DNA of 64,000 nucleotides from Tessaracoccus oleiagri (GCF_900103275.1 NZ_FNGP01000001.1:62001-126000); one strand, 5' to 3'; counted from the stretch's first letter, positions 1-8,888 are shown. Program-made: numbers and translations. The notes: generated from the sequence alone by a model not told the origin.

Positions 1-62
1 GCCATCCCCTCGGTTGCCCGCGTGCACAGTGCACACGAAATCGACGAGGACTGAACCGAAGG
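1..62. other. Left flank of the insertion sequence
   Basis: These 62 bases lie outside the left inverted repeat of the insertion sequence. They contain two adjacent GTGCAC palindromes separated by one base near 22-34. No gene can be assigned. The eight bases next to the element do not match those on its right side, so no target duplication is visible. Confidence 0.4.
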
Positions 63-1512
63 GGCTCTTCACAGATAAGAGTGGATGAGTGGTCGGAAGC
101 CGCCCGCGTCGAGTAGGGATCTGGCGATGTAGTGGTGCAGGTTCCGGAAGCCTCTGGCGGTGCCGCGGAGGTGTTCGATGAGGCCGTTGACGGCCTCTGT
201 GGGGCCGTTGCTCGTGTTCGGGTGGTCGAAGAACGCGAGCACGTCGTCTCGGCGCCGCTGCAGCGTGCGGCCGAGGGTGCGTAGTTCCTCCAGCCCGGCC
301 GGGACCCCGGTGTTGATCGCGTCGATGAGCGTCTCCATGATCTGCTTGCCCTCGGCGGGGTCGGGGGCTTGGTAGGCGTCGATGACGCGCTGGTAGGCCT
401 CCCAGGTGATCTCCAGCGGCGCGTGGCAGTCGTCGCGGAAGACGTGCAGCAGCCGGAACCATTGCCTGATGGTGAGGAGCTTCGCCCTGGTGCGGGCGAC
501 GCGCCGGATGCCGTAGAGCGGGTCCCCGGAGCGGCCGCGGTGACCGAGGGTGTCTTGCTGGAGGCGTTGCCGGCACTGGTCGAGCTTCTCCCCGGCCAGC
601 GCGACGACATGGAACGGGTCCATCACCGTCGTGACGTCGTCGATGGTCTCGACGGTGGCGGTCTTGTAGCCGGTGAAGCCGTCCATCGCGACGATCTCGA
701 CCCCGTCCCGGAACGCGTCCGACTGCTGCTGCAGCCAGGTCTTGAGTGCCTGTTTCGAGCGGCCCTCAACCATCGCGAGTAGCCGGGAGGTGCCGGTGTT
801 GGTCCTTGTCGGGGTCAGGTCGATGATCACGGTCACGTACTTGTCGCCGAACCGGGTGTGGCGCCAGACGTGCTCGTCGACGCCGATCGCCGTGACTCCG
901 TCGAGCCGGGCCGGGTCGTGGAAGAGCAGTTCGTCGGCGGAGGCGAGGATCGCGTCGCTGCAGGTGTTCCACGCGACCCCCAAGATGGCGGCGATCTTCG
1001 CGATCGAGAGCCGGTCGATCACGATGTGCTTGACCGCCAGCGTCACCGCGTCCCGGGACAACTTCCCCCGGCTCGGGGCCGCGGCGCGCAACTCGTGCCG
1101 CCACACCCGGGCGCAGTCCGCGCAGCGATAGCGCGGCACGTTGATGTGCAGGATGGTCGGCTTCCACCCGAACGGCACATGCGCCAGCTTCCGGATCACC
1201 GTGTCATGCCTGGTCCCGGACCCCGCACACTCCGGACATGGTGTCGCCGGCGTGGTGGGTGAGCAGACGAGTACCGAGTGGTCCGGCTCGACGTTCTGCG
1301 TGGTGACGGTGAGGCCGAGTCGGTCGAGTCGGCAGAACGAATCCAGGCATGGTGAGGTAGCGTTTCGCATCAGGGCCCTTGGTTCTCGGGTGGTGATTAG
1401 ACACCTTCATCCTTGCAACCAGGGGCCCTCTCGCGTCCCTACGCCACGCTCACCATCCGCAGGCCACCAACGTCATCGTTGACAAGCTACCCACCGCCTT
1501 CTGTGAAGAGCC
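63..1512 (-). mobile_element. ISL3-family insertion sequence with terminal inverted repeats
   Basis: The element is bounded by a perfect 13-base terminal inverted repeat, GGCTCTTCACAGA, at 63-75 and its complement at 1500-1512. It encloses a single intact transposase gene on the minus strand. The GGCTCTTC type of end and the 1.45 kb length fit the ISL3 family. ISL3 elements usually make 8-base target duplications, but the flanks ACCGAAGG and ACTTATCC do not match, so the element may be old, rearranged, or the result of recombination between two copies. Its right end supplies the last codons and stop of the neighbouring gene at 1487-1864. Confidence 0.85.
69..1370 (-). CDS. ISL3-family transposase
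   Basis: This 433-residue protein would catalyse cut-and-paste movement of the surrounding element. Its N-terminal part has the zinc-ribbon pattern of ISL3 transposases (CPEC near residue 44, then CADC about 38 residues later), followed by a helix-turn-helix region. The acidic catalytic triad is visible as the D of GVDEHVW, the D of AMDGFTGY and the E of NGPTEAVNG near the C terminus. The length is normal for the family and the frame is uninterrupted, so the gene looks functional. It starts at the ATG at 1370, and its 3' end lies six bases inside the left inverted repeat, as is usual for compact insertion sequences. Confidence 0.9.
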   Translation of the reverse strand: MRNATSPCLDSFCRLDRLGLTVTTQNVEPDHSVLVCSPTTPATPCPECAGSGTRHDTVIRKLAHVPFGWKPTILHINVPRYRCADCARVWRHELRAAAPSRGKLSRDAVTLAVKHIVIDRLSIAKIAAILGVAWNTCSDAILASADELLFHDPARLDGVTAIGVDEHVWRHTRFGDKYVTVIIDLTPTRTNTGTSRLLAMVEGRSKQALKTWLQQQSDAFRDGVEIVAMDGFTGYKTATVETIDDVTTVMDPFHVVALAGEKLDQCRQRLQQDTLGHRGRSGDPLYGIRRVARTRAKLLTIRQWFRLLHVFRDDCHAPLEITWEAYQRVIDAYQAPDPAEGKQIMETLIDAINTGVPAGLEELRTLGRTLQRRRDDVLAFFDHPNTSNGPTEAVNGLIEHLRGTARGFRNLHHYIARSLLDAGGFRPLIHSYL

Positions 1513-1864
1513 ACTTATCCGGAAGCGAGTGCAGTTCCAGTAGCAGGTCGAGGCCGTTGGCTGACTCCTCAAGTAGAGCATCAACGAAGTCAAAAAGGAT
1601 GGCGGTGGGGTCACGGTCGTACCCGGTGTGGTTGAAGTCGTTCAACAGAGCGAACATCGCCTCGCTCGCCCGGGAGCGGTCGGCGCCTACAGGAACCAGG
1701 AAGATCTCGTAGGCGTAGCGCTGCTTCCGAAGGTCGTCCTTGAGCATGCTCGTGTAAAAACCTTTGCGCTCTAGGTTGGACCGTCTACGAGCGAGCTGCT
1801 CGGCCCGGCGCAGTTCCCAAGGGTGCATGCTCAACCTCGGACGGAGATCGGCGGCACTAGGCAT
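1487..1864 (-). CDS. Small hypothetical protein, 3' end replaced by the insertion sequence
   Basis: This is a 125-residue protein of unknown function rich in charged residues (RRAEQLARRRSNLERKGF). It starts at the ATG at 1864, which overlaps the stop of the upstream membrane-protein gene by eight bases, so the two are translationally coupled and probably act together. The last seven codons and the stop (LFTEGGG) lie within the right inverted repeat region of the ISL3 element. The native C terminus was therefore lost when the element arrived. No domain is recognised. How much has been lost cannot be judged, because the sequence beyond the left end of the element does not obviously continue the frame. 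Confidence 0.6.
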   Translation of the reverse strand: MPSAADLRPRLSMHPWELRRAEQLARRRSNLERKGFYTSMLKDDLRKQRYAYEIFLVPVGADRSRASEAMFALLNDFNHTGYDRDPTAILFDFVDALLEESANGLDLLLELHSLPDKWLFTEGGG

Positions 1865-4493
1865 CGTCATCGTCCCACTCCAAGTCGAGTAGGTGGAGCT
1901 GTTGCTCGATCTCGGTCGGTACGGTGGCGCCAGCCTGAATTGCATGCTGGCGCAACCAGCGTGCGTAGAACATTCCTTCGTAATTCCCTGATCGCACCGC
2001 CCGCAGAATCCCTATTGCCTCGCGGCTTAGAGATCCTGATTGTATGGCTTCGTTATAGCTGAACCCACCGAGATCGAAGAGTTCGCTCGGCACCCCCCAC
2101 TCTTCGAGCGCATGGTTGGCCCTGATCTCGATATTCGAGCGCTCGATACCTCCCGGGGTGAGGGCAAACAGCGTTGACTCCGACAACAGGACAATAGCCG
2201 CACGTCCCAGCAGTTGAGTAGATCGACTTGCGTCGTTGAGGAGTCCGGTCCACACCGATTCAAATGGGGCGAACAGCGAACCGTCTTGTGTCACTTCTGA
2301 CATGGTGAGTGCGATGCCGCAGAGTTGCAGGAACCTCACATATGGCTCCGCGACATAGGAGTTAATCACCCTCTGGTCGTGACGGCGAACCGTTCTCAAC
2401 AGACGCTGTGTGGCGGCGTCGACCGCCCAATACAAGAGGGCCACCTTCTGCCGGAACTGTTCCGGATCTCCGGGCTCACGACTGAGCACCCTTCGCAGGA
2501 CGTTCTCATGCGCCCTGTAGTAGGCCCATCCGAAGTGATCTGGACGGTCCGACTCGGGGGCAGAGTCGACATTCACCGCCAACCGTGCAACTGGTAGCTC
2601 CAGTCGATCCTTGAGTGAGCCTGCGCGTCTGGTAAGGGCCGTTGTGTCAGTCTCGGGCCATCGATCATCCGTTTCGATGTGAACCGACTCGCAATCGTCG
2701 AGGAGTTGGCGCGCGAATCCAAGCATCGTTTCGAGCTTCTCGGTCAGTTCGGTGGCACGGCTGAGCGCCGCGCCGGCTGCCCACGTCCGGGATCCTCCGA
2801 TATCGATCACCCAAGGCCAGATCTCGTCTTCCAGGAACGACACGAGGGCCGCGACCTCATCGACCGATTCGGTAGCCAGTGCGCGCGCAACGAGCTGAGT
2901 CAGAGCGTTGTCCGGTGTGACACGCTCCCCTTCAATGGCGATCTCAGCCCCGAGTGCCTTACGGAGATTGGCAATGGCTTGAAGGACTAGCCTTCCAGCG
3001 ACTACTTGCCTCGCATCATCAACAACGAGCTCGCCTGCATCAGGAAGCACCTGGCGCATGCGTTCGAAGTAGTCCATGTAGCCGAGGCAGGCGCTCAGCG
3101 CCTCCAGCAGGACGTAGTCGACGAGGTTGTGAGCGCTCGATTCTCCGGGGAGAGCGAAATGCTGTTCTCGTGACAGGCGGGGCCCCAGCGTCGGATTGCC
3201 GTCATTCTGGCCGCTTACCAAGCCCTGCTTCTTCGCATAGTCTCCCACGGAGGTCATGGGCGCGAATGTCATCGCGGTCAGCCACAATCGGAGTTCCTCG
3301 AACTGCCCCCGACTGCCGAGGGCTCGCGAGAAGACTGGCAAACCGCGGACGGCGCTCTCGACTGTACGCAGATCTCGTCCCGCCAAGAGGCGCTCAGCGA
3401 CGTCGGCTATCCAGCGCTCGTACCAGAGGTCATCTACAACCTCACTGCCCACTAGCGTGGTGCCCGTCGCCAGAGCGACGCTCAGTTCCGAATGCGATGA
3501 CAGAAACCAGTCCTTCGCCTGAGTGCGCGTCGGGTTCCACCTGGGGAGCGTCGTAATCGTATGCTTCCGCTGGGAGTATGCCTCCCAGGCTCGAAGCAGG
3601 CTAATGGCGGCCGATCCGATCCTGGGGTCATGGCTGGCAGCGATCCCACGGCCCCCAGCCCGTTCATACTCCCGGTCAAGAATCAAAGTGACGAGGTCGT
3701 TGAGCGTCTCCAGATTGCCACGGATCTTTGCGTTGGCTCGATGCACGGCGACAGACGAGGGCCTCCTCCGGCGGCCAAGTTTGTAGGCACGGAGAACCCA
3801 GCGATTGAGGTCCCGCTGGATCTGTGGGAAGAGGGAGGTCGGCTCGAGCAGTACGAACAGCGTGATCCAAATCCGCCCGAAGGAGAGCACGACGAGGGCA
3901 GCTGAGAGGCCAGCGATCACAAGAGTCAGGTGAGTGGCTGTGCGGCCAACGACCGGTAGCGCCAGAGCGAGGGCAACGTAGACAACCGCTTGTGTGAAGA
4001 AGACGGCATACCATCGCGACTCGGGCCGGCGGACGATTTGGTCTCGGAGTTTCCGCGTCGCGTCCTTGTAAGTGGTTGAGATAACGAAGGTGACAGTCGC
4101 GAAATAGACGGCGACGAAAACTCCGGCCACTCCGAGAGCCGCTGTTGGCAAGGCGGCTGGGTCGACGCTGTCTGGAACAGGCGACGTGAGCCACGCCCAG
4201 CCGCGCTCAACCCAGTTGTGGCGTGATCTGAGCCAGCTCGGAAAGTGCCCATCGGCGGAAAGGACCGACTGCGTCAGGACCACAGCGAGTATCGGCGGGA
4301 CAATCAGGGCCAGGGACTTCGCAAGTGCGCTGTTTCCGACGCGGAGGAGAGACCAGAAGTCCGCCACACGAGAGACAGTGGCGATCAGTGCAGATCCCAG
4401 ACGAGAGCCAAGGTTCTCGCGGCGTGAACGCAGGCGCCAGTACCATCGAGTCTCCATCGCCCGCAGCTTCAGTCGCGCCCTCCGGGAACTCAT
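1857..4493 (-). CDS. Large hypothetical membrane protein
   Basis: This 878-residue protein is not recognised. The first quarter carries about four hydrophobic spans (near residues 58-80, 115-140, 165-190 and 190-215), preceded by an arginine-rich N terminus. About 650 residues of probably cytoplasmic, mostly helical sequence without obvious catalytic motifs follow. An N-terminal membrane domain with a long soluble tail fits a sensor or scaffold, but that is a guess. It is co-transcribed with the small overlapping gene at 1487-1864. Together with the neighbouring mobile DNA, the pair looks like accessory cargo and could be a defence-type two-gene unit, which is unproven. Confidence 0.6.
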   Translation of the reverse strand: MSSRRARLKLRAMETRWYWRLRSRRENLGSRLGSALIATVSRVADFWSLLRVGNSALAKSLALIVPPILAVVLTQSVLSADGHFPSWLRSRHNWVERGWAWLTSPVPDSVDPAALPTAALGVAGVFVAVYFATVTFVISTTYKDATRKLRDQIVRRPESRWYAVFFTQAVVYVALALALPVVGRTATHLTLVIAGLSAALVVLSFGRIWITLFVLLEPTSLFPQIQRDLNRWVLRAYKLGRRRRPSSVAVHRANAKIRGNLETLNDLVTLILDREYERAGGRGIAASHDPRIGSAAISLLRAWEAYSQRKHTITTLPRWNPTRTQAKDWFLSSHSELSVALATGTTLVGSEVVDDLWYERWIADVAERLLAGRDLRTVESAVRGLPVFSRALGSRGQFEELRLWLTAMTFAPMTSVGDYAKKQGLVSGQNDGNPTLGPRLSREQHFALPGESSAHNLVDYVLLEALSACLGYMDYFERMRQVLPDAGELVVDDARQVVAGRLVLQAIANLRKALGAEIAIEGERVTPDNALTQLVARALATESVDEVAALVSFLEDEIWPWVIDIGGSRTWAAGAALSRATELTEKLETMLGFARQLLDDCESVHIETDDRWPETDTTALTRRAGSLKDRLELPVARLAVNVDSAPESDRPDHFGWAYYRAHENVLRRVLSREPGDPEQFRQKVALLYWAVDAATQRLLRTVRRHDQRVINSYVAEPYVRFLQLCGIALTMSEVTQDGSLFAPFESVWTGLLNDASRSTQLLGRAAIVLLSESTLFALTPGGIERSNIEIRANHALEEWGVPSELFDLGGFSYNEAIQSGSLSREAIGILRAVRSGNYEGMFYARWLRQHAIQAGATVPTEIEQQLHLLDLEWDDDDA

Positions 4494-4974
4494 CTCAGCG
4501 CTCCAGCATCACCACGACATGCGCGCATTACTCGTCCGCGGCGCTCGCTCACATTACCTCCGCAGGCCCGATATCAGCGCTCTTCATCGAATCTCCCTCC
4601 ACCCGCATGAGTTCGCGTGGTGCTCTCGGTCAGCCTAATCCTGTGTGGACGACGCTCGAAATGAGGCCTCACAGACGGGGTCGTTACGGCATCGAATTCA
4701 AACTTCGTCGACAACTGCAAGGTGTGTCGCGGCCATGGCCAGGGTGTCTGTGCCCGCGCGGGAAACAGCACCTTGGCTTTGGGGGCGCCCCGCAGACATG
4801 CCCCCGGCAGGAGAGCGCGGAAGGCCAGGAGCCTTCCTGAACGCCCTCACATGCCGCCGAGCGCGCCGCGATTGTGCCTGTGTGCATTGGTCGGTAGATC
4901 CAGCAACGAGGCGCGGGGCGAGTGAGTTTCCGAAAGGGGATATCGGGCGGGCGTCTGGCTGGGAGGATGGGCGC
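4494..4974. other. Intergenic region with the first copy of the cassette-boundary motif
   Basis: This divergent spacer has no convincing gene. It contains AACGCCCTCACATGCCGC at 4840-4857, which matches 14 of 18 positions of the dispersed motif described for this region. Downstream, CTCAC (4846-4850) can pair with GTGAG (4922-4926), and GCGCGCC-type bases can pair with GGCGCGGGGC. This gives a loose 85-90 base hairpin that ends in GTT (4926-4928) before the gene at 4975. The remaining sequence shows nothing else. Confidence 0.45.
4840..4857 (+). repeat. Dispersed 18-base motif, copy 1
   Basis: AACGCCCTCACATGCCGC lies upstream of the gene at 4975 and matches the best form of the motif at 14 of 18 positions. 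It would be the left boundary of the first putative cassette. Confidence 0.45.
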
Positions 4975-6273
4975 ATGATTCGCTGGCTCATCGGGGCAGC
5001 AGGCGGTTTGCTCCTACTGGGGCTCTCGTTTGCTGCTGTGATCGCGGCCACCGACGTGTACGCGAGCATGACAGCGCTCCGCGGTGAAGGCATCCCGGGA
5101 ACGGTCACCATCACCGCGCGTGAGTGGAGTCTGCCGCTCGACCTGTTCTGCTCTGCGGAGGGACGCTTCGTTCCGGACGGAGGCGGTCCGGTGGTCGATG
5201 GAACTGTCGCGAGCGGGTGCCCGGAACCAGGGACTGAAGTGCGTGCGCAGTACGTGCCCATGCTTCACGACCAGCTGCCGCTATTTGCCACGCGCCTACT
5301 TCGAGGCACCTGGGGTGAGCTGGGGGGCGCGTGTGGCTTCGCGATCCTGTTCAGCGTCTCGGCTGTGGTGGCCTGGTGGGCCGCCATCCGATTCCTCACG
5401 GAGCGTGGAGTCTCTGAGGACCGCTACGGCGCTTTACAGGTCGCGAGCCGCTGCGCCGAGGAGGATTTCGTCGTTTGGCTGGAGGACAATTTCGACGCGG
5501 CTTGGCTCGAGGCGTCGTCGGTCGGGGTGGTGTCGGCGGTGGTGGCGGTCATCGACGGCGACACGGTCGTGTCCGGAGAGCTCGACGATTTGTACGGTGT
5601 CGGTCGCTCGTTGGCGGACGTGGGTGGGGACGCCTGTGTCCGGTCGTGTCGAGAGCATGTGCACGTCACTGATTCCTGGCGCGAGGAACCCCGCCCATGG
5701 GGGCCCTGCTCGTTCCAGCCGGAGGATCGTCGCACAACGAGGACGGTAACTGTGATGCGCCGCGATGCAGCAGCCGGAGAACCCATCATCGACGGCGAAA
5801 CGGAGGCGGTTGCCCGGGAAGGATGGATCGTATTCCGCGGCGACTCCGCCAGCCGCAACCCGATGGAGTCACATCTCAGCGCGGCCGTCCTGACGCAAAA
5901 AGGCACAGAGGTGAGCCTTGCCCTATACGAACACGGCGCCTTGATGGGACGTGCCCGGTGGAACAACCCCGGACGCTTGGTAGGGCGTCGCGGCAGCAAA
6001 TCCGAACTGCGCGCGATCTGTCCCACATGGCCTGCGAAACTGTGGCCAACGGAGATGGCAGACTTCCGGATGCCTCCGGTACAGGAGCTCGAAGCCCTCC
6101 TTGGTACCACCGGCGAACCGGCGGAAGTGATCTCTGCTGCCGCTGGCACTTTCCAACTTCCCGCAGTCGACGTCCTCATCGGAGAACTTACCGGCAACGA
6201 CCCGATCAGCAGTCGGCCCGATGCGATCCTCCTCGAACCAACCCCCGAGACTCACGAAGACGATGCCGGCTAA
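4975..6273 (+). CDS. Membrane-anchored hypothetical protein
   Basis: This is a 432-residue protein of unknown function. It starts at the ATG at 4975, preceded by GGAGG eight bases upstream. An N-terminal hydrophobic span (residues about 5-28) and a second span near residues 120-140 (FAILFSVSAVVAWWAAI) bracket an extracytoplasmic domain of about 90 residues with two cysteines. A cytoplasmic domain of about 290 residues follows. This topology is common among immunity proteins and small sensor proteins, but no family is recognised. The gene stands alone between two copies of the dispersed 18-base motif (4840 and 6304) and so forms one putative cassette. Confidence 0.6.
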   Translation: MIRWLIGAAGGLLLLGLSFAAVIAATDVYASMTALRGEGIPGTVTITAREWSLPLDLFCSAEGRFVPDGGGPVVDGTVASGCPEPGTEVRAQYVPMLHDQLPLFATRLLRGTWGELGGACGFAILFSVSAVVAWWAAIRFLTERGVSEDRYGALQVASRCAEEDFVVWLEDNFDAAWLEASSVGVVSAVVAVIDGDTVVSGELDDLYGVGRSLADVGGDACVRSCREHVHVTDSWREEPRPWGPCSFQPEDRRTTRTVTVMRRDAAAGEPIIDGETEAVAREGWIVFRGDSASRNPMESHLSAAVLTQKGTEVSLALYEHGALMGRARWNNPGRLVGRRGSKSELRAICPTWPAKLWPTEMADFRMPPVQELEALLGTTGEPAEVISAAAGTFQLPAVDVLIGELTGNDPISSRPDAILLEPTPETHEDDAG

Positions 6274-6303
6274 CTGCTACCAGTACATCCCGACCAACTC
6301 GCC

Positions 6304-6362
6304 AACATCCGGACATGCCGCGGACCGCGCGGACGTTCACAAGTTCCGGAGGTGGCGGATGT
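6304..6362 (+). repeat. Dispersed motif copy 2 with partial hairpin
   Basis: AACATCCGGACATGCCGC begins 30 bases after the stop codon of the preceding gene. ACATCCG (6305-6311) is mirrored by CGGATGT (6356-6362), and weaker pairing between them is possible. The whole is about 59 bases long, within the size range of integron attC sites. Only the left arm is conserved in the other copies. Confidence 0.6.
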
Positions 6363-6443
6363 CGAGACGCGCTTCACTCTGTGCACTTCTGCGCTCGGTA
6401 GTTGGTAGATCGGGACGCACGGGGGGTGTCCCTATGGTTCCTG

Positions 6444-6590
6444 TCAAGCGGCGGCTGGTGTTCTTGGTTGGTAGTAGGTGCCGTTGCGGAGCATGGCGTG
6501 AAGGACGTCGACGCGTCGTCGGGCGAGGCAGACGAGGGCGGCGTTGTGTTTCTTCCCAGCGGCGCGTTTGCGGTCGTAGTAGGCGCGATG
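6444..6590 (-). pseudogene. C-terminal remnant of an IS110-family transposase
   Basis: Translation of the minus strand ending at the TGA at 6444-6446 gives about 48 residues that match the end of IS110 transposases: AYYDRKRAAGKKHN, then ALVCLARRRVDVLHAMLR. No start codon or upstream DEDD catalytic domain is present. Upstream of about 6590 the reading frame shifts and no further homology is evident. This is a dead fragment of a past insertion. It explains part of the 600-base gap between the genes at 6273 and 6873. Confidence 0.65.
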
Positions 6591-6872
6591 TCGATTTCGG
6601 CCCGTTCCAGACGGGCGGGACGGGCATCACGCGGGTCGGGGTCGGGTCCATGGGCAGCCAGACTCGGTTTCGACACCGGCCGCGGGCTCGTTCCTCGCCC
6701 GGAGGCCGGACTCAACCAGCGGGGGCCGGGAAAGCCGGGCCCAACCAACCCGCTCATGCAGCTCGACGGCGCGGGCGACTCCTGCCACGAGGCGCTGACC
6801 TACTTGGAGGAGACCGTCGGTGACGCCGCCTCCGACAACTCCGCCCCTCCTGACGTGTGGACCCAGCCCACC
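6591..6872. other. Unassigned spacer between IS110 remnant and PfkB gene
   Basis: No intact gene is seen here. A plus-strand frame through about 6640-6870 reads like a short stretch of soluble protein (LMQLDGAGDSCHEALTYLEE), but it has no start signal and no recognised family. It may be debris of a gene destroyed by the IS110 insertion. Confidence 0.3.
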
Positions 6873-7742
6873 CTACGTGGTGGGCACCCCGCCCGTGCGG
6901 CCGTCCCGGATCCCGGGGCCGATGTGGCGGGTGACCAGCGCGCGCGTCGCCTGCCGTGCGCCAGCGGCCAGCGCGTCAGGGGTGGCCTCCCCCGCCAGGA
7001 CGGCCGCCATGACACCTGAGAAGAAGGCGTCGCCCGCACCATTGGTGTCCACCACCGCGCACTCCTCAGCGTCCTGGCGGTGCTCCTGGTGCCCGGCGTC
7101 GACGGCGACCGCGCCCGCGGCGCCACGGGTGCAGATGGCGAGACTGACACCGTCGTCCACGAGGCGGTGGAGGAACGGGAACGGGTCCGGGAGGTTGTCG
7201 TCGCTGCACTGGACGACGGTGGCGGCCCGCCAGAACGGCTCGTGCCAATCAGACTCGGGCGGTACGTCGTGCAGGTCCGTCCACACTGGCAGGTCGCCCC
7301 GGCGCAGGGTCAGCGCCAACTCCCGCGTCCACGGCGCAAGGTCCAGCACGACGGCGCGGGCGTCGGCCAGCCCGGCCACAGGCGGGACGGGCGTCGTCGC
7401 AGGCGCAACGGTGTAGACGGAGACACGCTTCCCCGCCGCGCTCATCAGGTTGATGTGGTGTTCTGTCGCCGCCGTCGGCAGCGCCTCGACGGCGACGTCG
7501 GGCAGCGACCCACGAATGTGCGCCGCGGCGTCGTCGTCGGCCAGTGGGGTCATGAGGACCACCGGCACGCCGAGGTCGTGGAGGTGGACCGCCTTGCCCG
7601 CCGAGGTGCCGCCGACGGTGTCCCAGCACTCGTCGGCCACGAGCATCTGCGTGCGGGGCTCCGGCAGTTGCCCGAGCCGGACCATCGTGTTCCAAGCCGA
7701 CGGCCCCAGCACGCGCACGGGCCCTTCGCGTGTTGCGATCAC
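6873..7742 (-). CDS. PfkB-family sugar or nucleoside kinase
   Basis: This 289-residue kinase has a ribokinase-like fold that phosphorylates a sugar or related alcohol with ATP. The PfkB signature near the C terminus is present as DTNGAGDAFFSG, with the catalytic aspartate in GAGD, and an N-terminal GG motif (TVGGTSAGKA) is visible. The start is placed at the GTG at 7742 because GGAGG precedes it by six bases. An in-frame GTG at 7805 lacks such a site. The gene is alone and opposite in orientation to most of its neighbours, so its context does not reveal the substrate. Confidence 0.8.
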   Translation of the reverse strand: MIATREGPVRVLGPSAWNTMVRLGQLPEPRTQMLVADECWDTVGGTSAGKAVHLHDLGVPVVLMTPLADDDAAAHIRGSLPDVAVEALPTAATEHHINLMSAAGKRVSVYTVAPATTPVPPVAGLADARAVVLDLAPWTRELALTLRRGDLPVWTDLHDVPPESDWHEPFWRAATVVQCSDDNLPDPFPFLHRLVDDGVSLAICTRGAAGAVAVDAGHQEHRQDAEECAVVDTNGAGDAFFSGVMAAVLAGEATPDALAAGARQATRALVTRHIGPGIRDGRTGGVPTT

Positions 7743-8136
7743 GGTCGCCTCCAATCGTCTGTGCCCACGGTAGCTGGCGGCGGTGACAGAAAGGAATGAG
7801 GGCACCCTCGGCCTGCTCGCGCAGTTCCTCGGCGCCCTGACCGTGGGGCATCGCGCCCTTCGCCCTCTGCTCGCTGGTCATCGCCGACGACTTCGTCATC
7901 CGTCGCCGCCACCCGGCGCCCACCGTTGCCCTCTTTTCCTCACCACGGCCGCCAACCTTCGCGTCGATCCGCCAACCGATTTCGCGTGGGCCGACCCTGT
8001 CGGGCTGGCGTCCCCAAACACGGTTGGCGTCTCGGACCAAGCGCTGGCGAGTTCACCCAAGCGTTGGCGTGCTTGGGTGACCGACGGCGTAGCCTCGACG
8101 GTGGGCCGCCAGGGAGGCGGCGGGAGGAGGGCAATC
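7743..8136. other. Spacer upstream of the YjbR-like gene
   Basis: This stretch of 394 bases separates divergent genes. Short frames such as LGLLAQFLGALT near 7810 on the plus strand look like part of a membrane protein but are interrupted. No RNA gene or clear promoter is seen. Imperfect repeats of the type AGCGYTGGCG occur near 8040-8070. Confidence 0.3.
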
Positions 8137-8628
8137 ATGGACGGACGCGCGCTGCAGCGCCGGGCGTCCGAGCGCGCCAAGCAACTCCCCGGCTCCTACC
8201 TCGACCACCCCTTCGGCGACGAGTGGGACGTCCGCAAGGTGCGCGGCAAGGTCTTCATGCTCCAGACCGAACTCGACGGCGAGCCTGTCATCACCGTCAA
8301 GGCCCACCCCGACGATGCGCTGGCCCTCCGGTCCACCCACGCGAGCATCGCCGTCGGCTACCACATGAACAAGCGACACTGGATCACGGTGCACCCGGGC
8401 GACGACATCGACGGCGCCCTGGTCGACGACCTCGTCACCGAGGCCTACCTCCTCGTGCTGGAGAAGAACGTGCCGAAGTCGCAGTGGCCGGTCGACCCCG
8501 CCGCCTTCGTCGATCGCGCCGGCGTTGGTACCGCCCATGCTTGGCTGGCCCTGCAGTCGGCTTATGCCTTCGCGGCCGAGCGTGCCGCCGGTCTGCCCGC
8601 CGTCCGCAGGCTCGACCCCGTTGCCTGA
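8137..8628 (+). CDS. YjbR/MmcQ-like protein
   Basis: This is a 163-residue protein of the YjbR (MmcQ) type, a small CyaY-like fold often described as DNA-binding. Family features include the LPGSYLDHPFGDEWDVRKVRGKVF region, the substrate-like segment TVKAHPDDALALR, and YHMNKRHWITV. It is about 40 residues longer than usual. The extra C-terminal part (AHAWLALQSAYAFAAERAAG) is helical and may be a fusion or frameshift product. The start is the ATG at 8137, behind the purine-rich GGGAGGAGGG. The stop codon directly abuts the motif at 8630. Confidence 0.7.
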   Translation: MDGRALQRRASERAKQLPGSYLDHPFGDEWDVRKVRGKVFMLQTELDGEPVITVKAHPDDALALRSTHASIAVGYHMNKRHWITVHPGDDIDGALVDDLVTEAYLLVLEKNVPKSQWPVDPAAFVDRAGVGTAHAWLALQSAYAFAAERAAGLPAVRRLDPVA

Positions 8629-8629
8629 C

Positions 8630-8647
8630 AACATCCGGACATGCCGC
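8630..8647 (+). repeat. Dispersed 18-base motif, copy 3
   Basis: An exact second copy of AACATCCGGACATGCCGC starts two bases after the stop codon of the YjbR-like gene. The next frame, a headless toxin-like fragment, begins 11 bases after it. Confidence 0.75.
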
Positions 8648-8657
8648 AGCGCGGACG

Positions 8658-8867
8658 ATGGCCTGCCGGCTGAGCTCAGGCAACTCGTTCACGGGCACCT
8701 TGGTGTTCCACTCCTACGACCACTTCGGCTTGGACACGGGGGACTTGGAGCAAACCTACGGGTTCGTCGTCTGGTTCACGTTGCAGCACCATGACCGCTT
8801 CAATGGGAAGTATGTTCCGCCCATCTCGGTCGTCGACGTCGAGGTGCCGATCAGTGGCGCCTTCTGA
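8658..8867 (+). pseudogene. Headless C-terminal fragment, possibly of a secreted toxin
   Basis: A 69-residue frame starts at an ATG only 11 bases after the 18-base motif. From SGNSFTGTLVFHSYDHFGLD to its end (DVEVPISGAF) it reads like the C-terminal part of a larger protein. The segments YDHFGLD and FTLQHHDRF recall DUF3289-type and other effector C termini, but this is weak recognition. No ribosome-binding site precedes the ATG. It looks like a toxin tip detached from its secretion domain, followed 21 bases later by a membrane-anchored gene that could be its immunity protein. It may or may not be expressed. Confidence 0.45.
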
Positions 8868-8888
8868 CCCTCGTCGACGGGCACGCCG

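Noticed and set aside
55-1520. Target-site duplication of the ISL3 element
   Set aside because: The flanking octamers ACCGAAGG and ACTTATCC do not match, even allowing one or two shifts.
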